Source: Paraburkholderia haematera
GTDB lineage: Bacteria; Pseudomonadota; Gammaproteobacteria; Burkholderiales; Burkholderiaceae
Reading direction: 5' to 3'
Assembly: GCF_905220975.1 (NCBI RefSeq)
Contig: NZ_CAJNBK010000038.1
Span: 1 to 45,430, forward strand
Length of the DNA stretch: 45,430 nt
The first letter of the stretch is position 1. Each line of letters begins with the position of its first letter. The position numbers and the translations under genes are program-made. The notes under the pieces are model-generated. The model had not been told where the DNA came from. It did no database searches and worked only from the letters and a program-made list of their open reading frames with translations. Of the stretch, positions 16,753 through 25,346 are shown in pieces.

Positions 16753-18027
16753 TTACTCCGCGGATTCGGGCGCGGGCGCCGCGCCGTCAGGCAGTGCGTG
16801 CGCCAGCACCTCGTAGCACGCACCCATCGTGTGATAGTCGGTCTTGCCGGCGGGACTCTTTTCGTCGCTGTACTTACGGTTGTCGCAGGTGAGGATGCGG
16901 TACCACGCGCCATACTTGTGATCGACGAAATGCGTCCAGCTGTAGCGCCAGATCTCGTCGTACCAGTCCCAGAAGCGCTCGTTGCCGGTGCGCCTGCCGA
17001 GCAGCGCCGCGGTCGCGAAGGTCTCCGCCTGAACCCAGAAATACTTGTCGTGGTCGCATACGGTGCCGTCCGGGCCGAAGCCGTAATAGAGCCCGCCGTG
17101 ATCTTCGTCCCAGGCATGCGTCATGGCGGCGTCGAATAGTTCGATGGCGCGCGGCAGCAACCACGGCAACGGACGATAGCGCTCCAGAATCAGCAGCAGT
17201 TTGGCCCATTCGGTCTGGTGCCCGGGCTGGAAGCCCCATGGACGGAAGATGTTCGAGCTGTCTTCCTGGTTGTAATGCCAATCGACCGACCAGTCCGCGT
17301 GAAAGTGCTCCCACACGAGACCTTGCGAGAGCTTCGCCTGACGCAGCGTGATGTTCGACGCCACCCGTTCCGCCCGATCGAGATAGACCAGGTGCCCGGT
17401 CGCCTCGTGCGCGGCGAGGAGCGCCTCGGTGGTGTGCATGTTCGCGTTCTGGCCGCGGTATGAACTGACGCGCCAGTCGGGTGTCGCCTCGTCGGCATAG
17501 AGACCTGCGGCGGCGTCCCAGAAACGATGCTCCATGAGCTCGAAGGTCGCGCCGATCATCGGCCGCGCTTCCTCGATGCCGGCCATCGCCGCATGCGAAT
17601 ACGCAAGCAGCACGAACGCGAGGCCATAGCAGTGGCGCGTGGCGTCAAGCGTGCGTTTCTTGCCGTCGTGCCATTCGAGCTCCCAGTCGTAGCCTTCGTG
17701 TTCGGCGTCCCAATGCGCTTCGCGCAGGAAGCGCAAACCGTGGCGCGCGTACTCGAGATGCTGCGGGTCGCCGAACTGGCGATACGCCATTGCGTAGTTG
17801 AAGACGTAGCGGCACGTGCTCACCAGATGCCGCGTGGTCTTGTCGTACACCGAGCCGTCGTCGCGGAAAAAATGGAAGAAGCCGCCGCTCTGATCGCGCA
17901 CGTTCGGTGCGTAAAAGCGCAGGGTGTCCTGCACATGAGCGAGCAGGAAGTCGAGGCTGCGAAAGCTGTCGACGGACGGCGCCGCGGTGGCGCCGTTAGC
18001 GAGGTGAAGCGGATCGGATTGCGTCAT
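16753..18027 (-). CDS. AGE-family epimerase/isomerase (probable mannose isomerase)
   Basis: A 424-residue (alpha/alpha)6-barrel enzyme of the N-acylglucosamine 2-epimerase family. Characteristic blocks are NANMHTTEALLAAHEATG, FQPGHQTEWAKLLL, KYFWVQAETFATAALL and DHKYGAWYRILTCDNRKY, followed by TDYHTMGACYEVLAHAL. They supply the histidines and arginine expected at the active site. Members either epimerise N-acylglucosamine or isomerise free aldoses such as mannose to ketoses; the adjacent sugar kinase favours mannose isomerase. Its start codon overlaps the LacI stop (ATGA at 18024-18027), indicating translational coupling. Confidence 0.87.
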   Translation of the reverse strand: MTQSDPLHLANGATAAPSVDSFRSLDFLLAHVQDTLRFYAPNVRDQSGGFFHFFRDDGSVYDKTTRHLVSTCRYVFNYAMAYRQFGDPQHLEYARHGLRFLREAHWDAEHEGYDWELEWHDGKKRTLDATRHCYGLAFVLLAYSHAAMAGIEEARPMIGATFELMEHRFWDAAAGLYADEATPDWRVSSYRGQNANMHTTEALLAAHEATGHLVYLDRAERVASNITLRQAKLSQGLVWEHFHADWSVDWHYNQEDSSNIFRPWGFQPGHQTEWAKLLLILERYRPLPWLLPRAIELFDAAMTHAWDEDHGGLYYGFGPDGTVCDHDKYFWVQAETFATAALLGRRTGNERFWDWYDEIWRYSWTHFVDHKYGAWYRILTCDNRKYSDEKSPAGKTDYHTMGACYEVLAHALPDGAAPAPESAE

Positions 18028-19010
18028 GGCGTTTTTACCAAAGTACTGGCGCGGGCAATGAGATGGACGGGCAAGTGAACTTCGAGTTCAGCGGGTGCGT
18101 CTTCAAGCAGAAGCTCGACGCCGCGGCGGCCGAGCGCTTCCTTGTCGACCGAAATGGTCGACAACGGCGGCGTGGCATGCGCGGCGGCGGGAATGTCGTC
18201 GAAGCCGACGATCGCGATGTCCTCGGGCACGCGGATGCCTCGCGCGAGGCACACGCGCAGCGCGGCGAGCGCGGCGGCGTCGTTGTAGGCGAATACGGCA
18301 TCGGGCCGCGGGCCGGGCGCATCGAGCAACTGATGCATGGCGCGCGCGGCGCCGCTGTCGGGATCGAGACCGGCGTCGATCGTGACTTCCAGCGACGGGT
18401 CGAACAGCAACCCCGCTTCGAAAAACGCGCGCCGGTAACCGAGCGCGCGCTGGGCAATGCTGAAGTGCGCGAGCGAGCCGCCGATGAACGCAACGCGCTT
18501 GCGCTGCTGTTCGAACAGATGCCGCATGGCGAGCGTGGCGCCCGCGGCGTTGTCGAGATTCACCGAGCGCAAGCCCGGCGCCCAGAGGTCGATCAGCACG
18601 AGCGGGCGTTGCATCGCCACCAGCGTGGCCAGCGTTTCAGGCTCGACGAAACCGGCGATCGCCACCGCGTCCGGCGCATGCAGGCGCATCTGATGGATCA
18701 CGTCTTCGGTCGGGCCGGCGGTCAGCACGGACGGAACAATGCCGCGTTCGCGGCATGCGTCTTCCACGCCGTGCAGCACGTGCGAAAAGAATGGGCTGAC
18801 GGCGAAGTTGTTGTGCTGACGGTGCAGCAGAAAAGTGAGACGGCGGATCCGCGGGCGCAACTGTGCGGCGTCATAGCCGAGCTGCCGCGCCGCTTCGACA
18901 ACGCGTTCGCGGGTGGCCTCGGAAAGGCCGGGCTGATTCTTCAGGGCGCGTGAGACGGTGCCGATCGACACGCTTGCCGCGCGCGCGACGTCGCGGATGG
19001 TTGTGGCCAT
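18024..19010 (-). CDS. LacI-family transcriptional regulator
   Basis: A 328-residue sugar-responsive repressor. An N-terminal helix-turn-helix with hinge (TIRDVARAASVSIGTVSRALKNQPGLSEATRERVVEAA) precedes a periplasmic-binding-protein-like domain that ends with the usual VGFDDIPAAAHATPPLSTISVDKEALG. The ATG at 19010 places the helix-turn-helix at residue 1; the longer frame adds six residues. It is first in the operon with the isomerase and kinase. Related half-sites over its own -10 region (19063-19075) and about 96 bp upstream (19153-19177) suggest autoregulation. Confidence 0.92.
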   Translation of the reverse strand: MATTIRDVARAASVSIGTVSRALKNQPGLSEATRERVVEAARQLGYDAAQLRPRIRRLTFLLHRQHNNFAVSPFFSHVLHGVEDACRERGIVPSVLTAGPTEDVIHQMRLHAPDAVAIAGFVEPETLATLVAMQRPLVLIDLWAPGLRSVNLDNAAGATLAMRHLFEQQRKRVAFIGGSLAHFSIAQRALGYRRAFFEAGLLFDPSLEVTIDAGLDPDSGAARAMHQLLDAPGPRPDAVFAYNDAAALAALRVCLARGIRVPEDIAIVGFDDIPAAAHATPPLSTISVDKEALGRRGVELLLEDAPAELEVHLPVHLIARASTLVKTP

Positions 19011-19062
19011 CGAATGAAGCGGCCGCAAGAGGGGCCGCCGTACGCTGTTTGGGTTCGGGCGA

Positions 19063-19075
19063 TTGTATAGTAAAA
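19063..19075. promoter_or_regulatory. Probable proximal operator over the lacI-operon -10 box
   Basis: TTGTATAGTAAAA resembles the left arm of the palindrome at 19153-19177 (TTGTTTAGTAAAA). On the minus strand the same bases contain a -10-like TATACAAT, placed 53 bases before the regulator's ATG. Binding here would block initiation. Confidence 0.5.
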
Positions 19076-19152
19076 CGTGGCGGAAACCGCCTCACGAACC
19101 CATGATCCGTACCCGTAAATACCCGTAGACAGTGGCGCTGGCCCGATTTATG

Positions 19153-19177
19153 TTGTTTAGTAAAAAATACTAAACAA
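19153..19177. promoter_or_regulatory. Probable distal LacI-type operator (perfect palindrome)
   Basis: Arms TTGTTTAGTA (19153-19162) and TACTAAACAA (19168-19177) are perfectly complementary around AAAAA. It lies between the stop of the EAL-GGDEF gene and the lacI promoter, 96 bp from the proximal site. No T-run follows on either strand, so a terminator role is less likely. Confidence 0.55.
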
Positions 19178-19210
19178 GGCGTGAGTGTAGGCGTGGGCGC
19201 GCCCCAGCAC

Positions 19211-21064
19211 TCAGTCGACAGGCATCACCGCCACGTCAGCCTGTCCGCGCAGCAGCGCCACGCTCTCATCCGCGTCGATCAGCACGAAGCCACTCGTCTC
19301 GTGCTTTGCGCGCCGCTTCGCCAGCGCCGCGACAGACGCAATTTCCTCGCTGCTGTAAAACGACGGACCGCCGTCCGACTCGACGCGCACGCAGCCGATC
19401 GCCATCGTCACGAAGCCGAAGAAGGTCGGATTGCCGCGCCGGTCTTCACCGTGGATGCCGCCGGCCAGCCGGTCGGCCGGCGCGTAGAAGCGCTGCGCGC
19501 CTTCGTTGAACAGGTGGATCGCGCGCAGCACGCGGTCTTGCCAGTCCTCGCTCTGGAACAGGATCAGGAAATCGTCGCCGCCGACGTGCCCGAGGAAATC
19601 GCGGGTCGGGTCGCAGACGTCGGCAAGCACGGCGGCCGCGAATTTCAGCACTTCGTCGCCCTGCCAATAGCCGTACTGATCGTTAAAGGGCTTGAAGTGG
19701 TTCAGATCGACGTAGCACGCGTAGAAGCCCGCGTCGTTGCCCAACAGGCGGGCGATGTGCGAACTGATCGGGATGTTGCCCGGCAAGAAGGTCAGCGGGT
19801 TCGCGTAGCGCGCGGCTTCGATGCGCACCTCGGTCACCGCGCGCACGAGGTTCTCGCCCGTGCCGAGACCGGCGTATTTGCCGTCGCGGTCGGTGATGAC
19901 GAAGCCGTCGGCGAGATAACGCTGGTCGTCGCTCGCGAGCAGTTTGGCCATTTGTTCGACGGTCATCGATTGCTCGATGATCACCGGCGACGCGTTCGCA
20001 AACTGCAGGCACGGCCGCTTGCCGAACAGTTCGCGGTGGTAAGGCAGCGCGTAGCGGTCCATGAAACTGCGGCGATTGATCAGTGCGACGGGTTGGTCGT
20101 GCTCGACCACCGCCACCGCGTGCAGATCGGGCAGGCGGTTGAACAGTTCGAGCACGTCGTTGTTGGTGGCATGGCGCGGCAGCGCGGGCGCATGCACCAT
20201 CATCTTCGCCGAGGCCATGCCGCCCGAGGGCGACGCGCTGCTCACCGTGCGCGTGGTTTCGGGGAACACGGCGATGTGGCCGGCGCGCAGTGCGTCGCGG
20301 GCGTCGTCAGTGACCCTGCTGGCCGGCTTGGCATGCGGACGGCCGAAGAAAAAGCCCTGCCCGCAGGCGATCCCCATGTCGCGCACCACGATCAGATCCG
20401 CTTCGTCCTCGATGCCTTCGGCCACCAGCCGTGCGCCGCTTGCGTTGGCGAAGTGCTGCATGGCGCGCACGGCTTCGAACTTGAGCGAATCGCTGGAGAT
20501 GCCGTGGATGAAGAAGCGGTCGATCTTGACGACGTCCGGTTGCAGGCGCACCCAAAGATTCATGCTGGCGTTCGCGGTGCCGTAGTCGTCGAGCGCGAAC
20601 TGCGCGCCCGCCATACGCAGCGCCGAAATCACAGGCAGGAAGCTGGCGATATCCTGAATCGTGCTTTGCTCCGTCAGTTCGATCACGATCCGTTGCGGAT
20701 CGACGCCGCGGCGGCGCAACAGCTCGAGCGTGTCGTCGCGTGTTTCCGCCAGTTGCCGGATCGCGCCCGCGCTGAAATTGAGAAACAGCTTGCCGTCGAA
20801 ATCGAGCCTCGCGAACGCTTCGATGCAGGTGCGCGCGGCGGCCTGTTCGAGTTCAAGCGTGCAGCCTTCGGCGAGTGCCTGCGAAAACAGGGCGAACGGC
20901 GCCTCGAGCGACGTGTCGGCCGGGCCGCGGATCAAACCTTCGTAGCCGAGGATCGCGCCGTCGTCGAAATCGATGATCGGCTGGAATACGGCGGACAAGT
21001 CACGCCGGGCGATCAACTCCTCGATGCGCGGCGTAGCGGATCGGGAGGGCGAACGAAGTTGCAT
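19211..21064 (-). CDS. EAL-CBS-GGDEF cyclic-di-GMP turnover protein
   Basis: A 617-residue cytoplasmic hybrid with an unusual order: EAL (~15-250), paired CBS domains (~290-415), then GGDEF (~440-600). EAL residues are intact: E42 (EGL), N96, E129, D159-D160, K180, E216, Q236. The GGDEF motif is GGDDF (495-499), a variant compatible with cyclase activity, with the metal aspartate D453. The RxxD inhibitory site is absent: PTRD lies where it should be. CBS domains usually bind adenine nucleotides, so energy state may bias synthesis versus breakdown. No membrane segment is visible. The net activity cannot be predicted. It stands alone upstream of the sugar operon on the same strand. Confidence 0.92.
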   Translation of the reverse strand: MQLRSPSRSATPRIEELIARRDLSAVFQPIIDFDDGAILGYEGLIRGPADTSLEAPFALFSQALAEGCTLELEQAAARTCIEAFARLDFDGKLFLNFSAGAIRQLAETRDDTLELLRRRGVDPQRIVIELTEQSTIQDIASFLPVISALRMAGAQFALDDYGTANASMNLWVRLQPDVVKIDRFFIHGISSDSLKFEAVRAMQHFANASGARLVAEGIEDEADLIVVRDMGIACGQGFFFGRPHAKPASRVTDDARDALRAGHIAVFPETTRTVSSASPSGGMASAKMMVHAPALPRHATNNDVLELFNRLPDLHAVAVVEHDQPVALINRRSFMDRYALPYHRELFGKRPCLQFANASPVIIEQSMTVEQMAKLLASDDQRYLADGFVITDRDGKYAGLGTGENLVRAVTEVRIEAARYANPLTFLPGNIPISSHIARLLGNDAGFYACYVDLNHFKPFNDQYGYWQGDEVLKFAAAVLADVCDPTRDFLGHVGGDDFLILFQSEDWQDRVLRAIHLFNEGAQRFYAPADRLAGGIHGEDRRGNPTFFGFVTMAIGCVRVESDGGPSFYSSEEIASVAALAKRRAKHETSGFVLIDADESVALLRGQADVAVMPVD

Positions 21065-21261
21065 GGCAGTTAGGCGTAGCGATCGACCTTCGTCTTATCG
21101 ACCCATCCTGGGTGAAATTAAGTGAATTTTTAGTGAAGCGTTGCACCGGGATGGTGCGCTTGGGCCTGGGCCCAGCCTCGCCGTCGGCTCGTTTTGCCAC
21201 GGCCAGGACTTTGCCTATGCCATCCGGCTGAGGCGACAGCGGCGGTGTTTGAGCGTGAAAT

Positions 21262-21288
21262 AACAAAAAAGCCGCACGAGGCGGCTTT
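21262..21288 (-). terminator. Intrinsic terminator of the SBF-type transporter gene
   Basis: AAAGCCGC (21268-21275) pairs with GCGGCTTT (21281-21288) around ACGAG. On the minus strand it is followed by a run of T. It lies 59 bases past the minus-strand stop at 21347. Confidence 0.85.
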
Positions 21289-21346
21289 CTTCGAATGACG
21301 CTCAGGGAGGGCGCTTATGAATGTCCTGTTTGCATTGCGCGCGTAT

Positions 21347-22375
21347 TCAACGGCGCGCCACAGCGGGGGCGGGCTGCTCGCGCGAGGCGGCACGGGTTTC
21401 GCCGCTGAGGTCGCGAGCACCCCAGCGCTGCGCGAGCGCGGCGCACACCATCAACTGGATCTGGTGGAACAGCATCAGCGGCAAGACCACCGCGCCCACC
21501 GCGTGCGAGGCGAAAATCACCTTGGCCATCGGCACGCCGGCGGCGAGGCTTTTCTTCGAACCGCAGAAGATGATCGTGATCTGATCGGCGCGGTTGAATC
21601 CGAGCCGCTTGCTGACCAGGATCGTCAAGGCCAGCGCGAGCGCGAGCAGCACCACGCAGATCAACAGCAGGCCGCCGAGCGCGGACAACGGAATCGTATG
21701 CCACAGGCCTTCGTTGACGGCCTCGCTGAACGCGCCGTACACCACCAGCAGGATCGAGCCCTGGTCGACGAACTTCAGCACGCCGCGGTTGCGTTCGATC
21801 CACTTGCCGATCAGCGGGCGCAGCAACTGCCCGGCCACGAACGGCACCAGCAATTGCAGAACGATGTTGCCCACCGTATGCCACGGCGAGGCGCCGCCGC
21901 TCGCGGCCTGATTGGTGACGACGAGGCTGACGAGTGCGGGCGTGATGAAGATGCCCAGCAGGCTCGAGGCCGACGCGCTGCATACGGCGGCGGGCACGTT
22001 GCCTTTGGCAATAGAGGTGAACGCGATAGACGATTGAACCGTAGACGGCAGCGTGCAGAGGAAGAGGACCCCCGCATAGAGCGCCGGCGTGACAAGTGGC
22101 GAAAGGAGCGGCTTCAGCGCGAGGCCGAGCAGCGGAAAGAGCGCGAAGGTGCTGAGCAGCACCACCAGATGCAGGCGCCAATGCGTCGCACCCGCAATGA
22201 TCGCTTCGCGTGAAAGCTTGGCGCCGTGCAGGAAAAACAGCAGGCCGACTGCGACGTTCGTCACCCAGTTGAACCCGACAGCGGCCTGCCCGTGAACCGG
22301 CAGGAGGCTGGCGAGGATCACGGTGCCCACAAGGCACAAGGTGAAATTGTCGGGAAGCAGTTTCGGGCGAGCCAT
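21347..22375 (-). CDS. Bile-acid:sodium symporter (SBF-like) family transporter
   Basis: A 342-residue inner-membrane protein with about ten hydrophobic helices, of the SBF-like group (YfeH type). Family blocks are VTNVAVGLLFFLHGAKLSREA, LCTLPSTVQSSIAFTSIAKGN, AAVCSASASSLLGIFITP and FCGSKKSLAAGVPMAKVIF. These paired motifs form the discontinuous helices that bind sodium and substrate in the superfamily. The substrate is unknown; related bacterial proteins move organic acids or sterol-like anions. It appears monocistronic with its own terminator, and no clear ribosome site precedes the ATG. Confidence 0.87.
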   Translation of the reverse strand: MARPKLLPDNFTLCLVGTVILASLLPVHGQAAVGFNWVTNVAVGLLFFLHGAKLSREAIIAGATHWRLHLVVLLSTFALFPLLGLALKPLLSPLVTPALYAGVLFLCTLPSTVQSSIAFTSIAKGNVPAAVCSASASSLLGIFITPALVSLVVTNQAASGGASPWHTVGNIVLQLLVPFVAGQLLRPLIGKWIERNRGVLKFVDQGSILLVVYGAFSEAVNEGLWHTIPLSALGGLLLICVVLLALALALTILVSKRLGFNRADQITIIFCGSKKSLAAGVPMAKVIFASHAVGAVVLPLMLFHQIQLMVCAALAQRWGARDLSGETRAASREQPAPAVARR

Positions 22376-22824
22376 GGCGGAATCTCGATTCGGTGATGCG
22401 GAAAGCAGGGCGCGTGCGAATGCGCCCGACTCAGGCTATGAAAAACGCCTATTGTTGTTGAAAACTGATTAAATATGCAAATTCATTTAACGAATCGATT
22501 AATGAGCATTGCGCATCAAATCGCTGTATCGGCGAGCTTCAGTCGATGCCCATGGTCAGTTTCAGTATTGGCGAGCGCATCTGTTTGGTCCACTGCCGTT
22601 TTGACAATCAGGCGAAAAATCCGCCTGGAATTCGTCATACGCGAGCTTGCTTGGCGGATCCTGGTAAAGCCGCCGGACCAAGCTGTTTCAAGGCTTTGGC
22701 GCAATGGCTCTGTCGCAGAAAAACGTCGCAGTAACAAGGTGTTACAACAGCGGTCGAGGCCTAACACTTTTTGGCTCGACACCCTTTGCCCACACCCATA
22801 AATTACTGCTCAAAGGCCATCGGG
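22376..22824. other. Intergenic region, SBF transporter / unknown gene
   Basis: About 450 bp. The first part (22440-22510) is unusually AT-rich and is a likely divergent promoter zone. A palindrome lies at 22731-22745. Short frames on both strands lack recognisable domains or start signals, so I call no gene. Confidence 0.4.
22731..22745. promoter_or_regulatory. Palindrome GTAACA-AGG-TGTTAC
   Basis: Perfect 6-bp arms around a 3-base centre, 80 bases before the chosen start of the next gene. It has operator-like geometry. No regulator is assigned. Confidence 0.35.
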
Positions 22825-23481
22825 ATGCCCCGCGCCGCGACAGATTCGCGGCGCTCGTGCCGGTCCCAGAACAAGTCCATCGCAGCTCGAACGGTGGGCT
22901 TCAGGCAAGTCTTCGGGCATGTGAGTCACTTGGTGGACGGGTTGTCGAGAACGAAGCACTGGGCGTTGGGCGCGGTTATCGCCGCGTTGTGCTCGTTCGC
23001 CTATGCAAAAGTATCGGGCATACCGCATATCGGCGGTGGTGGCGGTTACTCGCGCGCCGCTGCGGACCACCCAATGCGCGGCGATGCGCGTAACCGCGGC
23101 TATTACTATGGCGCCGCCAATGTAAGACCGGCTCGCAACAACGTGGTCGACAGCAACGCGCGCTTGCCGCATGGCGGCGCGAACTTCGCCACTGGCAGCT
23201 ACGTGAACGGCTTTGGCGGTCACAACCCAGGCATGCGTCGTGTCGCCGGGCCGGCTGGATATCCTGACGATGGCCGCGGCGGCATGCAGTACGCCGGCGC
23301 TATCACCCCGGTTAGTGCCGAATCGCGCGCGGTGCCCCGGCCGCCGCCGAACGCGCCAGTTCGCGCCGGCTCGATTCGCGCCGATGTCGCCCGCTACAAC
23401 GAAGAGCGCGGCGCCTCGCGCGCCATGCCGCGCCAGACTGACGACCCGCGTCAGCAGGTAGGTTCGCCATACCGTAACTAA
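22825..23481 (+). CDS. Hypothetical Gly/Arg/Asn-rich protein with one hydrophobic segment
   Basis: I do not recognise the family. With the ATG at 22825 (AAAGG eight bases upstream) it has 218 residues; a start at 22771 would add 18. After ~48 basic residues comes one hydrophobic stretch (HWALGAVIAALCSFAYA), which could be a late signal peptide ending at AYA or a signal anchor. The rest is low in hydrophobics and rich in G, R, N and P (HIGGGGGYSR, NRGYYYGAANVRPARNN), suggesting a disordered periplasmic or surface region. No catalytic motif is visible. The gene is alone on its strand, 547 bases before a porin. It could be mispredicted, though codon use resembles its neighbours. Confidence 0.55.
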   Translation: MPRAATDSRRSCRSQNKSIAARTVGFRQVFGHVSHLVDGLSRTKHWALGAVIAALCSFAYAKVSGIPHIGGGGGYSRAAADHPMRGDARNRGYYYGAANVRPARNNVVDSNARLPHGGANFATGSYVNGFGGHNPGMRRVAGPAGYPDDGRGGMQYAGAITPVSAESRAVPRPPPNAPVRAGSIRADVARYNEERGASRAMPRQTDDPRQQVGSPYRN

Positions 23482-24028
23482 TCGCGGACTAAAAGCTCGC
23501 GATAAGTGCGGTCCTACACCGCGCGTCCTTTCACATAATCCCCTTCGCACGCTTCGCCGAATCCGCTTTTCCGGCTTTCAAACCGGTTCGCGGCGGCATT
23601 GCGCGTCGCCGCCGTCCGGAAAGCCCCTGTCAATGTGACGTTTCGACGCCACACTTTTTTGAAAACGCTCGGCAGCACACTGCGTCTCGTCGTCAAATTC
23701 GATCAGCTTCGCCGCGGCGCGTCATCCGTATGTCATCTCAACCGTTATCACCCAGTCGGGCGCAATGTCAGTAACGCTTTGCGCCGAACCGTGAAGTCCG
23801 CCGCAATGCGGCGATGACGTACGCGGCCACGGCTTTATCAGGCCGATAAGTGACAAAACTAATCAGATCGCTATACCCGCAATAACCCACGATATTTTTG
23901 TCCATAAAAATGGTCCGCAAAGATGGTCCCGCCCAGATTGGCTCGATGATCGAACGGACGACAACAACGGTTCGCGCGAGCTCCCCCTTTCGCACAGCCA
24001 CACCCTTTTGACAAAGACAGGAGAACCC
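23482..24028. other. Intergenic region upstream of second porin
   Basis: About 547 bp without a convincing gene. The second half is AT-richer. It carries the candidate promoter at 23850-23877 and two ATGGTCC copies near 23910 and 23922. Short frames on both strands lack start signals and family features. Confidence 0.45.
23850..23877 (+). promoter_or_regulatory. Candidate promoter of the second porin gene
   Basis: GTGACA (23850-23855), 16-base spacer, TATACC (23872-23877), about 150 bases upstream of the porin ATG. The match is moderate and implies a long leader. Confidence 0.35.
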
Positions 24029-25117
24029 ATGAAAACAAGCATCAGCAGTGCGCTGAAGACCACCCTCAAGGCAACCGCGTGTGCCGCTCTGCTGGCCAGT
24101 GCATCGTCTGCTTTTGCGCAATCGAGCGTGCAACTCTACGGTCAGGTCGACGAATGGGTTGGCGCGCAGAAATTCCCGGGCGGCAAGACGGCAGTGCAGG
24201 TGTCCGGTGGCGGCATGTCGACGTCGTACTGGGGCTTGAAGGGGGCTGAGGATCTGGGCAACGGCTACAAGGCGATCTTCACGCTGGAAGGCTTCTTCCG
24301 TGCGCAGAACGGCCAGTACGGCCGCTTCCAGGGCGACACGATGTTCTCGCGTAACGCGTACGTCGGTATCGAATCGCCGTACGGCACGGTGACGGCCGGC
24401 CGTCTGACCACGCCGCTGTTCGTGTCGACGATCCTGTTCAACCCGTTCATCGACTCGTACGTGTTCTCGCCGATGGTGACCCACGTGTACCTTGGGCTCG
24501 GCACGTTCCCGACCTACTCGACGGATCAGGGCGTGACAGGCGATTCGGGCTGGAACAACGCGGTGTCGTACTCATCGCCGAACTTCGGCGGCCTGTCCGC
24601 TACGGCGATGTACGCGCTCGGCAACACGGCAGGTCAGAACAGCGCGAAGAAGTGGAGCGGCCAGGTGCTGTATTTCCACGGCCCGTTCGCGGCGACGGCG
24701 GTGTACCAGTACGTGAACTTCAACAACGTGCCGGGTGACCTCGGCAGCTTCGATTCGTCTGGCGTTCCGGGCCTGAAGAGCCAGAGCGTGGCGCAAGCCG
24801 GCGTCTCGTACGACATGAAGTTCGTAAAGTTCTTTGGGCAATACATGTACACGTATAACCAGCAGACCATTTCGAGCTGGCACGTGAATACGGCGCAGGG
24901 CGGCGTGTCGGTACCGGCCGGCCCGGGTACGGTGATGGCGTCGTACGCCTATTCTCGCGACGGTGGCGGCCTCGACCAGACCCGTCAGACGGCGGCAGTC
25001 GGCTACGACTATCCGCTGTCCAAGCGCACGGACATCTACGCGGCTTATATGTACGACAAGATCACCAGCCAGTCGAGCGGCAACACGTACGGCGTCGGCC
25101 TGCGCGCGAAGTTCTAA
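24029..25117 (+). CDS. Gram-negative outer-membrane porin
   Basis: A 362-residue beta-barrel porin, the second in the window. The signal peptide (ACAALLASASSAFA, cleavage before QSS) is followed by SSVQLYGQVDEWVGAQ. Conserved blocks are YWGLKGAEDLGNGYKAIFTLEGFF, FSRNAYVGIESPYGTVTAGRL and SKRTDIYAAYMYDK, and the protein ends in GLRAKF with terminal phenylalanine. AGGAG five bases before the ATG fixes the start. It diverges considerably from the 12.8-kb porin, so this is not a recent duplication. It is monocistronic with a strong hairpin after it. The LysR gene next door may regulate it, but that is only positional. Confidence 0.92.
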   Translation: MKTSISSALKTTLKATACAALLASASSAFAQSSVQLYGQVDEWVGAQKFPGGKTAVQVSGGGMSTSYWGLKGAEDLGNGYKAIFTLEGFFRAQNGQYGRFQGDTMFSRNAYVGIESPYGTVTAGRLTTPLFVSTILFNPFIDSYVFSPMVTHVYLGLGTFPTYSTDQGVTGDSGWNNAVSYSSPNFGGLSATAMYALGNTAGQNSAKKWSGQVLYFHGPFAATAVYQYVNFNNVPGDLGSFDSSGVPGLKSQSVAQAGVSYDMKFVKFFGQYMYTYNQQTISSWHVNTAQGGVSVPAGPGTVMASYAYSRDGGGLDQTRQTAAVGYDYPLSKRTDIYAAYMYDKITSQSSGNTYGVGLRAKF

Positions 25118-25193
25118 ACGGCTGGAGTCAAGGCGGCCGGCACCTGCGAGCAGGCGCCGCGTGACGCCAACCCTGTGGAAACAGGCAGCATCT

Positions 25194-25230
25194 GCGAAGC
25201 CCACCTTCTCCGGAAGGTGGGCTTCGCCGT
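25194..25230 (+). terminator. Terminator hairpin after the second porin
   Basis: A perfect 15-bp stem (25194-25208 with 25213-25227) closes on the tetraloop TCCG flanked by C and G, a UNCG-type very stable loop. Only a short T stretch (GTTTC) follows, so it may act mainly as an mRNA-end stabiliser. Confidence 0.75.
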
Positions 25231-25346
25231 TTCTGGCATCCGCTTCAGGTGCCTGCTTCAGGTTCCCACCTCTCCGCGATTTACCGACCAGTTTTTGATA
25301 AACCCGGCAAAATGGCGTCGATTGATTCCTGAAGCGAGCGATTGAG

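Noticed and set aside
22475..22801. 108-residue frame (and opposite 22516-22782) in the SBF/unknown gap
   Set aside because: No ribosome site, domain or codon pattern like neighbours; the region looks regulatory.
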